Position numbers and translations under genes: made by a program. Source: a bacterium (GTDB lineage Bacteria > Myxococcota_A > Bradymonadia > Bradymonadales > Bradymonadaceae). Taken from it: a stretch of DNA of 64,000 bases. Numbering within the stretch: the first letter of the stretch is position 1; the number at the start of each line of letters is the position of its first letter. Positions 44,828 through 53,339 of the stretch are shown here, piece by piece. The notes below the pieces were generated by a model, which saw only the letters and a list, made by a program, of their open reading frames with translations, searched no databases and was not told the origin of the DNA. The stretch spans positions 1 through 64,000 of the forward strand of contig JAUIBR010000036.1 of the NCBI GenBank assembly GCA_030427705.1, in the 5' to 3' direction.

Positions 44828-46506
44828 CGTCGATTCTCGCATTTCTCACGCCACCGCTGTTGACTGAGTACATCGCCCTGATCCCCGGGTTGATTGTAAC
44901 GTTCACGGCCATCGCTGTGATCCTGCTAGACGTGGTTCACCGCGAAGAAACTTCGCGTGAATACCTCGCGTATTTCTCCGCTATCGGTCTGCTTGGCAGC
45001 ATCTTCTCGTGCTGGTGGTTGTGGGATGACTCCATCGCGACTCCCGTCTTCCATGGCATGCTCTACGCCGACAAATTCGGACTGTTCTTCGCGGCCCTGT
45101 GTAGCGCAGCTGGCGTGTTTGCCGTGCTCATGTCGCCGCGGTATCTCGTCGCAAACGGGATGGACCGCGGTGAGTACTACATGCTCATCTTATTCTCGGT
45201 CGTAGGAATGATGTTCATGGCGAATTCGGCAGATCTGCTGTCGATGTTCATCGCTCTTGAGGTCATGTCGATTCCTGTCTATTGCATCGCTGCGTTCCTG
45301 CGAAAGCAATCAACGAGCGCAGAGGCGGGGCTCAAGTATTTCATCCTGGGCGCGTTCTCGACGTCGCTCTTGCTCTACGGAATTGCGCTCATCTACGGAT
45401 TGACGGGCACCACCAACCTGGAAGTTATTGGGTCGACGTACGGTGCGCTGGTCGCATCGCCAGAGATTCTTTCTGCGGCCAACGGAGTGTTGGTGTTGTC
45501 GGGCATCCTGATTCTCAGCGGTTTCGCGTTCAAGATTGCGGCCGTGCCATTCCATATTTGGACGCCTGATGTTTACAGCGGCAGCCCAACCCCAGCAGTC
45601 GGCTTCATGGCCACCGGCGTGAAAGCGGCAGCGCTGGCGGGCATGCTTCGCTTGCTTGTTGCTGCGTTCTTCAACGAGACCGCCCGTGGTGGTTTCTTCG
45701 GCATGGGCTGGATTGACCTGCTGTTCGCATTCGCGCTCGGCAGCATCATTTTGGGCAATTTGGTAGCCATCGCGCAAACCAGCGTGAAACGGATGCTCGC
45801 CTACTCGTCCATTGCACACGCCGGTTACATCTTGGTCGGAATCGTGGCCGCCAACGCGACCAATGATTACTTCCTCTACAATGACACGGTCCTCTTCTAC
45901 ATCCTGGCCTACACCGTGGGTACGGTTGGCGCCTTTGGCGCGCTCGCGTATCTGCGCAAAGATTCCGGCGATGTAGAGACCTACGAAGACTTAAGCGGCA
46001 TCGGGTTCAAATACCCCGGGATCGGTCTAATCATGACGGTCTGCATCCTGAGCAGCGCTGGAATCCCGCCGACGGCCGGGTTCTTGGGCAAGCTCTACGT
46101 CTTCCGCTCCGCCGTTGATGTTGGCGCATCGACCGGTGAAACATCGTTCATCGTACTGACGGTTGTGGCCGTGCTGTTCTCGGTCGCGGGTATGTTCTAC
46201 TACCTCAAGGTTTTGGTGTTCATGTACATGAAGCCGGCCGAATACGAGGTTCACGCGCTCGAAAATACTGGCGCAAAGATGGCACTGTCCGTATCTGCCC
46301 TTCTATGCCTGTATCTCGGCATCTTCCCCGATAGCGCCATCACCGCAGCTCGAGAGTCGATTGTCGATATGCGTGGTGCGCCTGCGGCTGTCGAAGCTCA
46401 ACTTGAGGCTGGGCGAAAGCAATTGGCGGATGAAGCAGCGAAGGAAGCTCGCGGCGCCGTTGAACCACAACGCATCCCAGCAGAAGAGCCGCCGGCGGGC
46501 ATTTAA
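44824..46506 (+). CDS. nuoN: NADH dehydrogenase subunit N
   Basis: A 560-residue antiporter-like subunit, the last of the nuo genes here. Conserved blocks are LFIALEVMSIPVYCIAAF near 140, FKIAAVPFHIWTPDVYSGSPTPAVGFM near 240 and KRMLAYSSIAHAGY near 325. The C-terminus has a non-membrane tail rich in Ala, Glu and Pro (about residues 520-560). Its 3' end overlaps the convergent kinase gene by 4 bp. Confidence 0.97.
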   Translation: MTSILAFLTPPLLTEYIALIPGLIVTFTAIAVILLDVVHREETSREYLAYFSAIGLLGSIFSCWWLWDDSIATPVFHGMLYADKFGLFFAALCSAAGVFAVLMSPRYLVANGMDRGEYYMLILFSVVGMMFMANSADLLSMFIALEVMSIPVYCIAAFLRKQSTSAEAGLKYFILGAFSTSLLLYGIALIYGLTGTTNLEVIGSTYGALVASPEILSAANGVLVLSGILILSGFAFKIAAVPFHIWTPDVYSGSPTPAVGFMATGVKAAALAGMLRLLVAAFFNETARGGFFGMGWIDLLFAFALGSIILGNLVAIAQTSVKRMLAYSSIAHAGYILVGIVAANATNDYFLYNDTVLFYILAYTVGTVGAFGALAYLRKDSGDVETYEDLSGIGFKYPGIGLIMTVCILSSAGIPPTAGFLGKLYVFRSAVDVGASTGETSFIVLTVVAVLFSVAGMFYYLKVLVFMYMKPAEYEVHALENTGAKMALSVSALLCLYLGIFPDSAITAARESIVDMRGAPAAVEAQLEAGRKQLADEAAKEARGAVEPQRIPAEEPPAGI

Positions 46507-47465
46507 CCGCGTGCGGCTCTGAGCGCCGCAATCACGTCTTTTCTCATTTCAGCAGCAGAGGGGTAACGCGCGTCCGGGTTCGATGATAATGCCCGCACAA
46601 TGACACGAGCGGTCTCTGGCCGAATCCCTTTGAGCTGGCCGGGGTCCAAGCGCGGAAACTCGCCCAGGTCCCGTGGGTCCTTCTGCGTGACTGCATGCCA
46701 CAGCGTCGCCCCGAGTGTGTACAAGTCAAATCGCGAGTCGATGTAGGCCTCGCGCCCTTCCGCTTCAGGTGCGGCATAACCTGGCGTGATGCATCCAGCT
46801 GTCGGATCCGTCGTTTTGCCGCCGAGCCGCAATGTCACCCCGCCGAAGTCGATGAGCGTGAAATAGTCGTGATGGCTGACCAAGATGTTGGCGGGCTTGA
46901 GGTCTTGATAGATGAAGTAGCCCGTGTTTGGCCCGAAATCCTTCTCACGATGCATTCGAATGAAGATGGTGAGAAGTTCTCGAGCAAGTCCCATCAGGTT
47001 CTCGTCGAGCCGCGCCCGAAATTCGGGCCTCTTCATCGCATCCTCTAGAATCTCGCCCTCGATGTACTCCATCACCAGGAAAGGCTCGTTCGACAGATAT
47101 TTCGATGGAATATTGTACTGTCCGAACTTCCCCTCGTATGCGGGGTCTAGCGTGAGTGAGCGGTCGTAGAAGAAGTGGTTTGCGGAGGGGATATTGTTCA
47201 AGCCTTCGTTGCGAAATCGCACGAGGACCTTCTTCTCCCATTCCAGAATTCGCCGAGATTGCTCGATATGCGCCACAGCCTCGTCGACTGTGTAACGCAT
47301 CGCGCGGGCGCGCGGACCGGCATCGTAGCGCGTCGTTTTGATCAAGACCTTGTTTTCAGCGCAACGCGTGTCGAGCGCTTCGAACAAAAGCCCCATCCCA
47401 CCAGAATCGGAGAAGATGCGTTGGACGGAAAACCGCCCCTCGCAAAGTGAAAGTGGGAAGTCCAC
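46503..47465 (-). CDS. Atypical Ser/Thr protein kinase
   Basis: A 320-residue soluble kinase. The glycine-rich loop is SDSGGMGLLFEA near residues 19-30, the ATP lysine is K43 (LIKTT), and the catalytic loop reads YQDLKPANIL (Y186, Q187, D188) instead of HRDLKPxN. DFGG (206-209) and GYAAPE are present, so the core aspartates survive and weak or specialised activity is possible. An insertion of about 30 residues follows the lysine strand (FRNEGLNNIPSANHFFYDRS). No membrane segment is seen. It lies 2 bp after the FHA gene, which suggests that kinase and FHA protein work together. Confidence 0.85.
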   Translation of the reverse strand: MDFPLSLCEGRFSVQRIFSDSGGMGLLFEALDTRCAENKVLIKTTRYDAGPRARAMRYTVDEAVAHIEQSRRILEWEKKVLVRFRNEGLNNIPSANHFFYDRSLTLDPAYEGKFGQYNIPSKYLSNEPFLVMEYIEGEILEDAMKRPEFRARLDENLMGLARELLTIFIRMHREKDFGPNTGYFIYQDLKPANILVSHHDYFTLIDFGGVTLRLGGKTTDPTAGCITPGYAAPEAEGREAYIDSRFDLYTLGATLWHAVTQKDPRDLGEFPRLDPGQLKGIRPETARVIVRALSSNPDARYPSAAEMRKDVIAALRAARG

Positions 47466-47466
47466 C

Positions 47467-48615
47467 TTAAGCGTTCGTTTCGAACTTCATGGCGTAGGCG
47501 CCAGACAACACGATGACGTCGCCATCAGATAGAGCGCGGCGATCACCGAGCGACAGCAAGTCCGAATTCAACTGCGTACCCGCATGCGACACGACATAAA
47601 GCGTGTAGTTTCGGTTCTGTCGATAGATGTAGACATGCTTTCGCGACACCAAGGCGTCGTAGTCATGTTCAGAAAGGTCGACATCGGGATATGCATCCGC
47701 GACCGGGTCTCGGCGACCGATGAGGGTTTCGTCGGTCTCAATCGAGTGGACCATGACTGGCTCGCGATTGACGTACAGAGTCAGCGTTGCTGGCTCTGGG
47801 AGCGTGCCTGGAGCAGGCAGTGGTTCCATCTCGGGACGTTGCCGCTGCTTTGGTTGGAAGGCAGCCTCGAACGCCGCAGACGTCGCAGCAGCCGCTTCGG
47901 CCGCAGCCGCCGCAGCAGCCGGGTCTTCTGCTGGCTCGCCAGCGTCTTCGTCTTCATACCCGGCAGGTGGCTCAGGATGAAGTTCCTCACCATTCGGACC
48001 GAATCCGTCTTCAAATTCAGGGCTACCCTCGTAGTAGGCCTGACCGTCTACGTGGGAGTACAAGACGGCGCGATGGTCTTCATCCGCAGCTGGTGCTTCG
48101 TAGTCATCTCCATCCGCATCGAATTCGTCGGCCGGCTCTTCCCCATATTCGTGGTCAGCACCGGTGTCTTCGCCAACAAATTCGCCGTCTTCTGACCCGC
48201 CTTCGGCTTCGTCTTCGTCAGAAAACTCGTCATCCGCATAATCTTCGTCGCCGGATGCGTCGTCGAGCTCTTCCGCGCCGGTGGCCTCGTCTGCGAAGTC
48301 GTGGTCAGCACCAGTGTCTTCGCCGGCGAACTCATCGTCTGCTTCTTCGGCTTCGGACTCCGCAGCGTCGAATTCGTGGTCAGCACCAGTGTCTTCGCCT
48401 ACAAACTCGTCTTCGCTGTCGTCTGAGTCAGCAAACTGATCTTCTGCCGCGTAGTCTTCAGCTGCCTCTTCGGCTGCATCCGATGGGTCGGTGGCGAGGT
48501 CGCCAACTTCGCCCTGCTCTTCGACGTCTTCGTCTAGGAGGCGTTCACCACAAGCTTCGCAGAAGACTGCATCCGAATCGTTCGGCGTATCACAGACGGG
48601 ACAGATGTTGGACAT
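47467..48615 (-). CDS. Zinc-ribbon and FHA-domain protein with acidic repeats
   Basis: A 382-residue protein. The N-terminal zinc ribbon has C5, C8, C19 and C22 (CPVCDTPNDSDAVFCEAC). Residues 40-215 are strongly acidic and carry three copies of GEDTGADH followed by E/D and F/Y. A Pro/Ala linker leads to a C-terminal FHA domain (about 280-380) with LIGRRDP, VSRKHVYI and LNSDLLSLGDRRALSDGD, the residues expected to bind phosphothreonine. It probably reads phosphorylation by the kinase encoded 2 bp downstream. Confidence 0.9.
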   Translation of the reverse strand: MSNICPVCDTPNDSDAVFCEACGERLLDEDVEEQGEVGDLATDPSDAAEEAAEDYAAEDQFADSDDSEDEFVGEDTGADHEFDAAESEAEEADDEFAGEDTGADHDFADEATGAEELDDASGDEDYADDEFSDEDEAEGGSEDGEFVGEDTGADHEYGEEPADEFDADGDDYEAPAADEDHRAVLYSHVDGQAYYEGSPEFEDGFGPNGEELHPEPPAGYEDEDAGEPAEDPAAAAAAAEAAAATSAAFEAAFQPKQRQRPEMEPLPAPGTLPEPATLTLYVNREPVMVHSIETDETLIGRRDPVADAYPDVDLSEHDYDALVSRKHVYIYRQNRNYTLYVVSHAGTQLNSDLLSLGDRRALSDGDVIVLSGAYAMKFETNA

Positions 48616-48648
48616 CGGGTATCTCCCAAGTAGTCGATAACAGGTGTG

Positions 48649-49986
48649 TTACTTGTTTGCGCACCAATCGGAGGCCAAAACGTCATTTGCCTGACTCTTC
48701 AGCGCTTCGATTCGTGACATGATTTCTGAGTGCTTCATCGTGGAGCCTTCATTCGTCATGTACGACTTGTCGGCGCCCCCGGTCGAAGCAAGGGCGTTCA
48801 ATGCCTTGTAGGCTTTATCCGCCATCGATTTGCATCGCTCAGCCCGTCCAGCAGTACGGTGGAAGTCCGCACGGCCCATGTAATGAGCAGCGTGATTGTA
48901 TGCCCGCGCGACGTCGGAGCCGTCTGCCTCGCACGTGATGTTCTTATCTTCCGAGCCACAACGGCTAGTCTTCAAGGTTGCGTTCTTGCGGTACACCCGC
49001 ACGTTGCCCTTCTTGAAAAGCTCGCTGTTGGTACGCTGCTCGTACTCAAACGGACCGTCCATGGAGATAGCATCCGTCTCCTGAATCCACGCGACACCAG
49101 ACCGAATTGCGTTTTGTACTGGTGAAGGCGCATTGGACTCGGGTGGCACTGCCTTACAGTCGACGACCGTCGCTGCACCTGGGTCAGGGTCTTGGGCGTT
49201 TACGCTGGTGATTTGATACTGGCCGAAACGGTTCGTCCCGGTTTGCGCAGCTTCAATCGCCAGTGGGTAGAAACCGCATCCTGTATAGGTTTTCGACATG
49301 TCTTCAGCCGCAGGCGGCTCGTCCTCAGCTTCGATACGCTTCTGTGCCATGTTGACTTCGCAGAATGCGATCTCAGCGGGAACATCGATGATGCCCGTGC
49401 CATTTGGACGCTTGCCCACATATTGAGTGGAGGTTTGGTCCAAGCTAATCGCGCGTTCCAGACTCGCCTGGTACTTGCGATAGAGGTCGTCCGCCATCTG
49501 AGCGTCTGCCGACGAGGATGCTCGTTTGCAGGACTCAAACGCATCTTGCAGCGAGTACAACGAGTCAGCGCTCGCGTTCTTCGTGCGTGAGTCGTTCGTC
49601 ACGTATTGGGTCGCCGTCTCGCCGCCAATCTTGGCGAATCGAATGTCCAGCGTCCGGATGGCGTTCTTGATAGGCTGAGCTTTTTCGTGGTTCTGAACAT
49701 CCGGCGATGCCTGAAGGTCGACCAAGGCCACCGCTTCGTAGCGACGGGTCATGTAACCTTCGTAGTCGCGAGCATCGAGCTTAGCTTCCATGTCGTTGAC
49801 CGCCGAGATTGCGTCACGAATCCCACGGGGATCGGAATCGCTGTACTCGAGCTCAATCTTTTGCTCGTCTTCGCCCTGCTCTGCCATTTCAGCATTTTTC
49901 TGCTGCATGGTTGCAAGCCGGTCTGGGTTCACACCACAGCCGGCAAGAAAGCTGATTGCCACAAGTGAAATCATCAATTTGCGCAT
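48649..49986 (-). CDS. Lipoprotein of unknown function
   Basis: I do not recognise the 445-residue product. MRKLMISLVAISFLAGCG is a clear lipoprotein signal with lipobox LAGC. The mature protein is mixed alpha/beta with several cysteines (FESCKRASSS, GCGFYPLAIEA, LKTSRCGSEDKNITC, CKSMADKAYKALN) that may form disulfides. AAGGAG lies 7 bp before the ATG at 49986. It is encoded between the VWA protein and the FHA protein on the same strand, with gaps of 104 and 33 bp, so it may belong to the same unit. Confidence 0.8.
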   Translation of the reverse strand: MRKLMISLVAISFLAGCGVNPDRLATMQQKNAEMAEQGEDEQKIELEYSDSDPRGIRDAISAVNDMEAKLDARDYEGYMTRRYEAVALVDLQASPDVQNHEKAQPIKNAIRTLDIRFAKIGGETATQYVTNDSRTKNASADSLYSLQDAFESCKRASSSADAQMADDLYRKYQASLERAISLDQTSTQYVGKRPNGTGIIDVPAEIAFCEVNMAQKRIEAEDEPPAAEDMSKTYTGCGFYPLAIEAAQTGTNRFGQYQITSVNAQDPDPGAATVVDCKAVPPESNAPSPVQNAIRSGVAWIQETDAISMDGPFEYEQRTNSELFKKGNVRVYRKNATLKTSRCGSEDKNITCEADGSDVARAYNHAAHYMGRADFHRTAGRAERCKSMADKAYKALNALASTGGADKSYMTNEGSTMKHSEIMSRIEALKSQANDVLASDWCANK

Positions 49987-50090
49987 CGACCGCTCCTTAT
50001 TCGTCAGTCGGAAACAATTCTTTTGAGGTCATTAATGCGTGCTGGTTGGATCTACATAACACGGAGCGGCAGAAAGCCAAAGATGTGAGA

Positions 50091-51407
50091 CTAAATTAGG
50101 CTGCTCGCATCCACCAATTGCACGCCGGAGTCTCGCTTCTGCGTGCTTCGGTGCCGAGTGTAATTCATGTCTTCTTGCGACAGCGAACCGGCGTTGGCGT
50201 ATTTTGATTTTAGGGTCTGGTAGTGCCCAGCCATCTCCGCGTCGCCGAGCTCACGATACCGTTCGCTGAGGATGTCGAAGAGCATGGCAGCATGCTGATG
50301 CTCCTGTTTGTCCATCGAAGAATCGAGTTCCTCGATAAGACGGCCAATCTCGGCCTCATCGAATGCCTTTTCAACCTCGCCGTTAATCTGCGCGATGGCC
50401 TGAGGGTCATCCGTGTAGTTCACCACAACTGACTGCGTACTGGAACCCTGTGTTACCCCCAAGGCGGGCACATCGTAGACAAGCTCCGCCTTGATGATAC
50501 GCACCTTCCCTGCCTCCCGAGACGGCACCGTTACCGTGACCAGATACGCATATTCTTTGTCCTTTTCGACGGAACCGATTGGAATGGAGATGGTGCGAAC
50601 GTCACCAGGTAACTTCATCTTACCAAGATAGGAAATCTCAGGACTAAAACGATACCCTCGATTCGCGCGAATCTGCGGCGTGAACGTCAATTCCAGCGAG
50701 ACATTCTTCGCAACCGCGTTCGTTACGTTCTGAACCCGTTGTTGGAAGACTTTTCGGATGTCATCGGGACGCTCGACGTACTCGGTAAATCCATTTGAGT
50801 ACGACACGAGACGTTGCATGAACTTGTAGTCAAACTCTTTGCCGAATCCCAAGGCATCGATACCAATGCCTTTCATGCTCACCTCAGCTGCCTTCATCAG
50901 GCAGTTCTCGGGCACGCCCGTGACCTGACCGTCCGTAAACACGATGAGCTTTCGAACTTGGTTTCGGTCAGGAACCGACAGCAGATGGTCAGCGGCCTTT
51001 TCGATGCCATACTCCATATCCGTCCCACCGCCTTGGAATTCATCGATAATCTCGATCTTCTTCCGGACATCGGCGAGGGTCGACCGGTCAACGACTAAGG
51101 TTGGCTCAACGATGTCGTATGCCACCGATTGGAATGCGACGACGGTGATGTAGTCCCCGGGACGAAGCTGGTCGATGGCGGCCGAAGCAGCTTCCTTCAG
51201 CGCGCCCATTTCTTGAGCACGCATCGACGAGGAAACGTCCAAAACTAGCGCCATGTTTGTGGAAAGCGCTGGCTCAGAGTCACCGCCCATACTTCGAAGT
51301 GCATTGGAAGCGTTGACCTTGAGCAATACCTTCAGGTCCGTTTCGTCTTGCGAAATCGACACGTTCGGGCGGTCGACAACATAATCCAGGAGAATTTCTT
51401 CAGCCAT
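50091..51407 (-). CDS. Cytoplasmic VWA-domain protein
   Basis: A 438-residue protein with no signal peptide. The VWA domain (about 50-220) has the MIDAS motif DVSSSM near residue 57, GGGTDMEYGIEKA near 125 and IVFTDGQ near 155. A beta-sandwich region follows (about 240-340), then helical repeats (about 340-410) and a tail with TRHRSTQKRDSGVQ, a segment rich in Thr/Ser and Arg that could be phosphorylated. AAGGA lies 9 bp before the ATG. Its position upstream of a lipoprotein, an FHA protein and a kinase recalls VWA-kinase signalling triads, an inference from context. Confidence 0.88.
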   Translation of the reverse strand: MAEEILLDYVVDRPNVSISQDETDLKVLLKVNASNALRSMGGDSEPALSTNMALVLDVSSSMRAQEMGALKEAASAAIDQLRPGDYITVVAFQSVAYDIVEPTLVVDRSTLADVRKKIEIIDEFQGGGTDMEYGIEKAADHLLSVPDRNQVRKLIVFTDGQVTGVPENCLMKAAEVSMKGIGIDALGFGKEFDYKFMQRLVSYSNGFTEYVERPDDIRKVFQQRVQNVTNAVAKNVSLELTFTPQIRANRGYRFSPEISYLGKMKLPGDVRTISIPIGSVEKDKEYAYLVTVTVPSREAGKVRIIKAELVYDVPALGVTQGSSTQSVVVNYTDDPQAIAQINGEVEKAFDEAEIGRLIEELDSSMDKQEHQHAAMLFDILSERYRELGDAEMAGHYQTLKSKYANAGSLSQEDMNYTRHRSTQKRDSGVQLVDASSLI

Positions 51408-51623
51408 TGTTCAGCGTCCTTCGTTGGTTTGGGCCGAGTGTAAGCACCCACCTCAACACCGACAACCGCGGAGTTCTGCTCAAACAAAGATCAGAATTCA
51501 CACTAACAGAACAATCCAACTGTATGATTCCTTAGTATCTGCGCGAGCTTGAAGCCCTCCCTTGTTGATTCGGGCGTGGTCTTCGGATAACTTTTGAAGC
51601 AGAACAATAAATTACAAGGAGAG

Positions 51624-51640
51624 ACGTGATGAGATCACGT
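51624..51640 (+). promoter_or_regulatory. Perfect hairpin covering the leader ORF start codon
   Basis: ACGTGAT (51624-51630) and ATCACGT (51634-51640) form a 7-bp stem with a GAG loop. The ATG at 51629-51631 sits at the stem-loop junction, and AAGGAG is 2 bp upstream, so folding would hide the start codon. Confidence 0.45.
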
Positions 51641-51721
51641 TCACCTCATGGAGCGGTAAAGTGCGTCCTTGGTGCACGCGTGTGCCTGCCTTTCCTCGCC
51701 CCGCCGGATGCAGATGCGTAG
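51629..51721 (+). CDS. 30-residue leader peptide ORF
   Basis: The ORF starts at ATG 51629 with the consensus-like AAGGAG (51616-51621) 7 bp upstream, the best ribosome site in the area, and ends at TAG 51719-51721. The product begins MRSRSPHGAVKCVLG and ends with PPDADA; it is basic at the start with two cysteines and a short hydrophobic stretch. It ends 27 bp before the RCC1 lipoprotein start and is in the same frame. It could be a leader peptide or a small protein; no homologue is known to me. Upstream, TTGATT (51565) and GATAAC (51586) form a weak promoter. The rest of 51408-51560 shows nothing else I can name. Confidence 0.4.
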   Translation: MRSRSPHGAVKCVLGARVCLPFLAPPDADA

Positions 51722-51748
51722 CTCGACCCAGATTTTTAGGATGTTCAA

Positions 51749-53227
51749 ATGAAGATTCAGCTAGTCATTTCGGTGCTGCTTGCGCTCTTTCTCTGCAGTT
51801 GTGGCGACGACGAGCAACGCGAGCCACCCGATATTGAAGATCCAGACATGCAGATGATGGACATGGGTGACGACGGCGAGCCGGACGCAGACATGAATGC
51901 TGGCGACGACGGCCCGGCTCTTGAACCAGGCGTCACCATCACCCCCGTCGGCCACGCCATGAAGATCGGAGAGAATTTTCGCTTCAACGTGGAGGTCTTG
52001 GACACCGACCTGATGGTGGTGGAACCCCCCGAAATCACGTGGTCAGTCGAAGACGACACCATCATCGAAATCGATGACGCCGGCCTTGTTCGTGCACTTG
52101 AGGAAGGTCGCTCATTGGTCACGGCGCAGTGGGAAGATTTCACAGGCACCGCTGAAGTGCGCGTGATTGGGCGATTTACACGCGTGGCCACCGGAGACGA
52201 ACACACCTGTGCAAACACCACTTCGGGCACCGTGCTGTGTTGGGGCGCAAACGACCAGGGACAGCTGGGGCGAGACACCGATAGCGATAGCCCGATTGCC
52301 CTCATCGTAGATACGGACCTCGAACTCTTTGGCCTCGTCGCGGGAAGCCAGCACACGTGTGGGACCACGAACATGGGTGAAGCCTACTGTTGGGGAGCAA
52401 ACGGTTCTGGGCAGCTCGGTGATGGGACCACCAATAGCTCAGAGTCGCCCGTGAAGGTCGACACAATGATCGCGTTTGAGAGCCTCTACGCCCGCGGAAA
52501 TCTCACGTGTGGTCTTGATGAGGACTTCAACGCCCATTGCTGGGGTGACAACTCAACGGGCCAAGTCGGTATCGATAGCATGGCGCCGTCGGTTCCACGC
52601 CCCACAATGGTGGCGGGCGGCTATTCATTCACCAGCTTGGCATTGGGAACAAATCACGTCTGCGGCGTCGCAGGCGGACTCATCTGCTGGGGCGACAATT
52701 CTCTCAACCAATTGGGCGAGGCGTCCAGCGCGCCGGTCGAGCGTGCTCCAGTGGTTTGGATGGCAGCATTTGATGTCGCATCAGGCTACACCCACAGTTG
52801 CGCAGTTTGGCAAGACAGCACGATCGGCTGTTGGGGAACATCCGAGGGCTTGGGGTCTGATTCGACGACGGCATCATCAACGCCGATCGCGGTTCAAGCT
52901 CCTGCAATGACGCAGTTTGCCAGCGTGTTCTTGGGCGCAGATCATGGTTGTGGGGTCACCACGACCATCGACAACATGTGTTGGGGCAAGAACGAGCAAG
53001 GGCAATTGGGCGACAATACAGTCGAATCCCGTTCGAACGCCGAGTTCATTCTCGGAATGCCGAACTTCGTGAGTATCTCGTCAGGCCGCGACCATTCGTG
53101 TGCCTTATCCCAAATGGGCGATGTGTTTTGCTGGGGCGCCAACAATACAGGGCAGCTTGGCGACGGAACGACCACAGATCGGCGGGAGCCGACCTTTGCG
53201 GCCACCACCAACAACCCAGCCATGTAA
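51749..53227 (+). CDS. RCC1-repeat lipoprotein
   Basis: A 492-residue exported lipoprotein (signal MKIQLVISVLLALFLCSC, Cys18 probable). An acidic linker (residues 20-60, Asp/Met-rich) leads to a BIG2-like domain (about 65-140), then seven RCC1-type blades with the motif C-W-G-x-N/S-x-x-x-Q-L-G (for example CWGANDQGQLG, CWGDNSTGQVG, CWGKNEQGQLG). RCC1 repeats form a beta-propeller for protein binding; the cysteine in each CWG motif is unusual for eukaryotic RCC1 but common in bacterial surface versions. TAGGA precedes the ATG. The next gene is the FG-GAP exoprotein. Confidence 0.92.
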   Translation: MKIQLVISVLLALFLCSCGDDEQREPPDIEDPDMQMMDMGDDGEPDADMNAGDDGPALEPGVTITPVGHAMKIGENFRFNVEVLDTDLMVVEPPEITWSVEDDTIIEIDDAGLVRALEEGRSLVTAQWEDFTGTAEVRVIGRFTRVATGDEHTCANTTSGTVLCWGANDQGQLGRDTDSDSPIALIVDTDLELFGLVAGSQHTCGTTNMGEAYCWGANGSGQLGDGTTNSSESPVKVDTMIAFESLYARGNLTCGLDEDFNAHCWGDNSTGQVGIDSMAPSVPRPTMVAGGYSFTSLALGTNHVCGVAGGLICWGDNSLNQLGEASSAPVERAPVVWMAAFDVASGYTHSCAVWQDSTIGCWGTSEGLGSDSTTASSTPIAVQAPAMTQFASVFLGADHGCGVTTTIDNMCWGKNEQGQLGDNTVESRSNAEFILGMPNFVSISSGRDHSCALSQMGDVFCWGANNTGQLGDGTTTDRREPTFAATTNNPAM

Positions 53228-53275
53228 CCCCCTGTAAATAGTAAGAATTCTGCGTTCCAACCCCATGGATAAAGG

Positions 53276-53302
53276 TTGAAGCAAGCTTGGTGTCTGTATA
53301 AA
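53276..53302 (+). promoter_or_regulatory. Possible sigma70 promoter for the FG-GAP exoprotein
   Basis: TTGAAG (53276-53281), a short 15-bp spacer and TATAAA (53297-53302) lie about 38 bp before the ATG at 53340. The spacer is one to two bases below the optimum. Confidence 0.35.
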
Positions 53303-53339
53303 CTTGGTTAAACAAACAATCACACCCAAAAGGAGTGCT

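Noticed and set aside
47787-48722. Plus-strand Arg/Leu-rich frame of 311 codons
   Set aside because: Shadow of the acidic linker of the FHA protein; the composition is that of reversed Asp/Glu codons.
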